Positions 60,563 through 64,000 of a stretch of DNA of 64,000 bases are shown here, piece after piece. The translations under genes and the position numbers were made by a program. Each line of letters starts with the position of its first letter. The first letter of the stretch is position 1. The stretch covers positions 1 through 64,000 of the forward strand of contig CATKYJ010000018.1 in NCBI GenBank assembly GCA_949840885.1. The letters run 5' to 3'. The stretch comes from an uncultured Acetatifactor sp. GTDB taxonomy: Bacteria > Bacillota > Clostridia > Lachnospirales > Lachnospiraceae. A model generated the notes under the pieces. That model did not search any database, was not told where the DNA came from, and saw nothing but the letters and a program-made list of their open reading frames with translations.

Positions 60563-61765
60563 ATGGAACATTCCCTGAAGCTTTTAAGCAACTATTTACA
60601 GAATATCCTCGAACAGCCCGAAGCGCCTGCTCTCCGCCCGGAGGATCTGTCGCCTGATTTTTGGGAACTGGGGGAGAAAATGGCGCTTTTGGCTGAGACG
60701 GTTCACGATCTGACGAATCAATTGCAGCAAAAGACAGAGGCGTTGGAACTGGAGAACCAGGTGCTGATGGACAATATCCAGGCCATGGACGAGATCAGCT
60801 GGGCTCTGGAGCAGAACAACCAGGAGCTGCGCAACAACTTGGCGCTTGTGAATGCCCTCACCGACTATACCCACAACATGATTTTCGTATATACCGCGGA
60901 TACCTGCCAGGAAGTACACGCCAATCAGCCTGCGCGCTGGTTCCAGAAAGCCCATGCCCAGACTGCCACGCAGCTGACCCGAACGCTGCTGGACAAACAG
61001 CCGGAAATCCAGCGGCAGCTGGATTACAATCAGAAGAGTCAGAAAATGGAGACGGAACATTCCGGGGAAGAGGCGAATTCCATAGAATGCTCTTCTTCCA
61101 TGAGATGGGATATGGCGCTGGGAGACTCTGATGATACATACGTCTTCTACCAGGTGGAGTCCTTTCTCATACCCTGGTTCCGTCCAGACGCAGAGAATTC
61201 CCACGATGCCAGGAAACACGCTATCGTCCATATCGTCATTGATGAAACAGAAAAACAGCGGCGGCAGAAAATGATCTACCGCTTTGCCTATGTAGACCCT
61301 CTGACCAACTTAAAAAACCGGCGCTATGCCATGGAAAAAATGGAGCAATGGGTGCAGGAGGGAACCGCTTTCACGCTCTCCTTTATCGATGTAGACTACC
61401 TGAAATACTGTAACGACACCTTTGGGCATGAGGAGGGCGACAGCTATCTGGTGGAGATTTCCAGGGCGCTGCAGAGCCTGGGCGGCGAAGTATGCCGGGT
61501 AGGCGGTGATGAATTCTTCGTGCTTCAGACCGAATCCGCCCTGGACGAGCAGGACCGGAAACTGGAAGAACTGCGCCAGAACCTGCTGACCGACAAAAGC
61601 AGCGGGCATCCCAAATGCTTTAGCTATGCCACCACTTTGGTTCCTGCCCATTCTGCCACTCCCCTGACCACATACATCAGCGACACGGACACAAAAATGT
61701 ACCAATATAAGCAGAAATACAAAATTCCCCTGTCAGATGTAGTCTATAGGGACGACCGTATATAA
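60563..61765 (+). CDS. GGDEF-domain diguanylate cyclase
   Basis: A soluble protein of 400 residues. An N-terminal coiled coil (about 45-100: QQKTEALELENQVLMDNIQ) leads to a sensor region of about 130 residues of unknown fold, then the GGDEF domain: DPLTNLKNRRYAMEKM, SFIDVDYLKYCNDTFGHEEGD and the active site VGGDEFFV. The intact GGDEF and the conserved D/N residues predict c-di-GMP synthesis. No I-site RxxD is evident before the motif. No membrane segment is present. AGGAGGG precedes ATG. Confidence 0.9.
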   Translation: MEHSLKLLSNYLQNILEQPEAPALRPEDLSPDFWELGEKMALLAETVHDLTNQLQQKTEALELENQVLMDNIQAMDEISWALEQNNQELRNNLALVNALTDYTHNMIFVYTADTCQEVHANQPARWFQKAHAQTATQLTRTLLDKQPEIQRQLDYNQKSQKMETEHSGEEANSIECSSSMRWDMALGDSDDTYVFYQVESFLIPWFRPDAENSHDARKHAIVHIVIDETEKQRRQKMIYRFAYVDPLTNLKNRRYAMEKMEQWVQEGTAFTLSFIDVDYLKYCNDTFGHEEGDSYLVEISRALQSLGGEVCRVGGDEFFVLQTESALDEQDRKLEELRQNLLTDKSSGHPKCFSYATTLVPAHSATPLTTYISDTDTKMYQYKQKYKIPLSDVVYRDDRI

Positions 61766-61907
61766 GCTTAGCATCCCTGGGCGCTACGCCTGTATTCTTT
61801 CAAAATGTCAGCGGCAGCGCCCTTTGAAACCTCACAGCTTTTCAGATGCTCCTCTAAATAGGATGCGGTGTCAGGAATCGCCATATCTTTTGAAAGGAAT
61901 AACAAAC

Positions 61908-63533
61908 ATGAATACCGAATCAAAAAACATACTGAAAAAAAATGCCGGCAGCCTGTTTACGGCGGTACTTGCCGTCTGTCTGGGGTCCGGCCTGGGCATC
62001 CTTTATCTGGAGTGCATTAGGCTTTTGTCGGACAGTGTCTTAACAAAAAATTCAGGCAATATATGGGGCATATTTGCAATATTTTCCGTCAGCGTAATCA
62101 TATCAGCACTGCTCCTGTGCGTTCAGAATAGTAAGGCTTTGACAATTAAGCAAAGGCTGATAGAATCACTGGAGCAAAACGCCATAGACATCTGGCTTGG
62201 CTCAAATTATAAAAACAAGGAAAATACGGAAAAAATGCTGCCCATGATTCGGAACGATATCTTTACATATTCTGAGCAGCTTTCAGGATTGATACTGAAA
62301 ATGACCGGAACTGCTTTTTCCGTGATTCTGACTAGTATCTATGTCATTCTGATCGAGCCATGGCTTTGGGCCCTGACCCTTTTCCTGTCCCTGGCGGCCA
62401 TTTCCGTCAGCGCCTACAGGGGACGGAAGCTGCCGGAACAGAATGAGAAGCTTTATTATCATATGGGTGCCATTTATAACCACAATGCGGAGCTGGTGCG
62501 GAATCGTGAGGCTGCCTATGTCCTCAATGGGGAAAGAGTTGTGGAACCTTATCGAAAGGAGATTGCAGACTATAAAATTGACCAGGGAAAAATCCTGGGC
62601 ACAATGACCATGCAGAGGATTTTAGGTTCGGCGAACACGATCCTGAATACCTGTGCCATACTGATCATTGGGGGATACGGGGTTTCCAGGGGCAGTATTG
62701 CAATCAGCGACTTTATTGTGCTTTTGGCCGCCGTGGGATTCTTGACCAATACCCTGTATCAGATTCCCGCCTGTATTTCAGCTTATCAGCAGCTTAAGGG
62801 AATAGACAGCAGAATCAACGCTTTGCTGACCCCGCAGGCCACAGCCCCCAGCGGATTTGAGGATATCGGCAAAATCACTTTTATTTCGGCACAAAATCTA
62901 AGCTTTGCCTATGAAGATGGAGATGGGGCGTGCCAGGGAAAGAATCTCTTTGAAAACATAAATTTAGCGTTAAAATCAGGTGAATGTCTGGTCTTAAGGG
63001 GAGCTTCCGGCTGCGGCAAATCCACTCTGCTGAAGATTTTTGCGGATATCTTAAAAGGCTATGGAGGGACTGTCATCTGCGGCGGCAAAGATCTGAAAAA
63101 TATCAGGGAAGACGCCTTTTGGGACAGAATTTTATATTTAAGCCAGGAACCTCAGCTCATTTCAGGCACAATAAAAGAAAATATCACAATGTTCAAAGAA
63201 GCAGACGAAAGGAAGCTCCATCACGCTTTGGAGCAGACAGGGTTAAAAGACCTCATCCCCAAATTTGAAAGCGGGACAGACACTCCTGTTTCTATGCTGA
63301 ATCTGTCTTCCGGAGAACAGCAGAGGATCTGTCTGGCCAGAGCCTTTTACGGGGATTATGACTTAATTCTTTCCGATGAAAGTTTCTCCGCAATAGACCC
63401 TGACTCGCGGAGGGAGATATTCGGAAGACTCCTTGCACAGCTCAAGGAAAAATCCCAAATCATGATCATGTCCTCGCATACAGATTTTGATGATGATTCC
63501 ACGGATTCTGTAAAAATTCTCAATATGGAGTGA
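61908..63533 (+). CDS. ABC exporter, fused permease and ATPase
   Basis: A half-transporter of 541 residues with a six-helix membrane domain and a C-terminal nucleotide-binding domain. GASGCGKSTLLKIF (Walker A), LSQEPQLISGTIKENI (Q-loop), LSSGEQQRICLARA (signature) and DLILSDESFSAID (Walker B, with SDES instead of the usual hydrophobic-DE) are present. The final His switch is at SSHTD. ATG 61908 follows AAAGGAA; an open frame 28 codons longer lacks a site. It is followed by a second exporter, so they probably form a heterodimer. Such pairs export peptides, drugs or lipids; the substrate is unknown. Confidence 0.9.
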   Translation: MNTESKNILKKNAGSLFTAVLAVCLGSGLGILYLECIRLLSDSVLTKNSGNIWGIFAIFSVSVIISALLLCVQNSKALTIKQRLIESLEQNAIDIWLGSNYKNKENTEKMLPMIRNDIFTYSEQLSGLILKMTGTAFSVILTSIYVILIEPWLWALTLFLSLAAISVSAYRGRKLPEQNEKLYYHMGAIYNHNAELVRNREAAYVLNGERVVEPYRKEIADYKIDQGKILGTMTMQRILGSANTILNTCAILIIGGYGVSRGSIAISDFIVLLAAVGFLTNTLYQIPACISAYQQLKGIDSRINALLTPQATAPSGFEDIGKITFISAQNLSFAYEDGDGACQGKNLFENINLALKSGECLVLRGASGCGKSTLLKIFADILKGYGGTVICGGKDLKNIREDAFWDRILYLSQEPQLISGTIKENITMFKEADERKLHHALEQTGLKDLIPKFESGTDTPVSMLNLSSGEQQRICLARAFYGDYDLILSDESFSAIDPDSRREIFGRLLAQLKEKSQIMIMSSHTDFDDDSTDSVKILNME

Positions 63534-63555
63534 TTTAATCCTGCACAAAAACAGG

Positions 63556-63584
63556 ATAAACGGCAGGAATGAAATGCCGTTTAT
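63556..63584 (+). other. Hairpin between the two ABC genes
   Basis: A perfect 10-bp stem, ATAAACGGCA and TGCCGTTTAT, with a 9-base loop, ending four bases before the GGGAGG site of the next gene. It may tune the ratio of the two subunits. Confidence 0.55.
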
Positions 63585-63601
63585 ATGGGAGGAAACAAGA
63601 A

Positions 63602-64000
63602 ATGAAAATGTTGAACAGACTGAAATCCACATCCATCATCTTAAAAAATCATAAGCTGAAATTTGCGGCTCTGCTGGCGGCATTTTCCTGCATATCCTTT
63701 GCAGTGCCTTTGACCGCTCCCTTTATGATACAATCTGTCATGGGCAAAATAGAAAGCGGCATGGCAGTGACTCCATTGCTGATCTTTTCATTGATTATGG
63801 CAGCTTTATTCATGCTTGCATTGGATTACATGATCAATGTATATGGAAATGTAATGTGCGCAAACCTTATCTACAGAGGCTCGGCGGATTTGTATCAGAA
63901 CCTGTTTGCGCTGCCCTACGGTGAAAGAGAAGCCAAATACAAGGATGAGGAACTGCTCCAGAATATTACCGCATTTACCGATTCTGCCCTCTCCTTATGG
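63602..64000 (+). CDS. ABC exporter permease, N-terminal part (cut by window end)
   Basis: 133 codons are visible, starting MKMLNRLKSTSIILKNHKL. Two hydrophobic segments (FAALLAAFSCISFAVPL and LLIFSLIMAALFMLALDY) match the first helices of an ABC exporter. The nucleotide-binding domain is beyond the window. GGGAGG precedes ATG. It is the likely partner of the exporter just upstream. Confidence 0.8.
   Translation, partial: MKMLNRLKSTSIILKNHKLKFAALLAAFSCISFAVPLTAPFMIQSVMGKIESGMAVTPLLIFSLIMAALFMLALDYMINVYGNVMCANLIYRGSADLYQNLFALPYGEREAKYKDEELLQNITAFTDSALSLW

Noticed and set aside
1..64000. tRNA, rRNA or known riboswitch genes
   Set aside because: I looked for cloverleaf and known leader patterns and recognised none; a covariance-model scan would be decisive.

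Overview
The window looks like the chromosome of an endospore-forming anaerobe of the Lachnospiraceae type (Clostridia). It carries four sporulation genes for sigma factors or their processing (sigK, sigG, sigE, spoIIGA), a class III ribonucleotide reductase (nrdD/nrdG) controlled by NrdR, a MurE with the DNPR motif of meso-diaminopimelate ligases, no outer-membrane genes, and clean sigma-A type promoters. From position 1181 to about 50300 it is dense housekeeping DNA, nearly all on the minus strand, so operons read from high to low coordinates. Assignment below family level is not possible from this sequence alone.

Layout. 1-1200: an accessory scar with a truncated AAA-ATPase/nuclease-type gene, a remnant of a P-loop gene, and an imperfect 34-bp copy of the sigK 3' end. 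1181-7065: sigK, hemW, lepA, iscU, iscS. 7365-12881: a SpoVB-type flippase, an MFS transporter, sigG, ylmC, nrdR and a VanZ-like gene. 12918-28280: sigE, spoIIGA, then the division and cell-wall (dcw) cluster in the order mraZ, rsmH, ftsL, two class B penicillin-binding proteins, mraY, murD, ftsW, murA, ftsQ, ftsZ (read on the minus strand). 28620-38102: lgt, ychF, prfA, prmC, a DUF1385 gene, rpmE, rho, rsgA. 38115-50285: prkC, the PP2C phosphatase gene, rlmN, rsmB, a zinc metallopeptidase, fmt, def, priA, murE; this is the translation, signalling and cell-wall block found in many Firmicutes.

50300-64000 is the accessory end. It holds a roughly 106-bp hairpin, a lipoprotein, a transposase remnant, two related gene-tail fragments, a LysM protein, and a three-gene operon of an XRE regulator, an ImmA/IrrE-type metallopeptidase and a PIN-type nuclease. 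After these come an ECF sigma factor with its probable membrane anti-sigma partner, nrdDG with NrdR boxes and a 4 x 17-bp array in the leader, an ACT-domain protein, a GGDEF protein, and two ABC exporter subunits, the last cut by the window end.

The strongest candidates for something new are the XRE/ImmA-IrrE/PIN operon, the dispersed intergenic repeat shared by 5701-5834 and 42208-42359 (inverted), the 17-bp array in the nrdD leader, the hairpin upstream of murE, and the duplicated sigK 3' end that suggests a decayed integration site. No tRNA, rRNA or CRISPR array was recognised.
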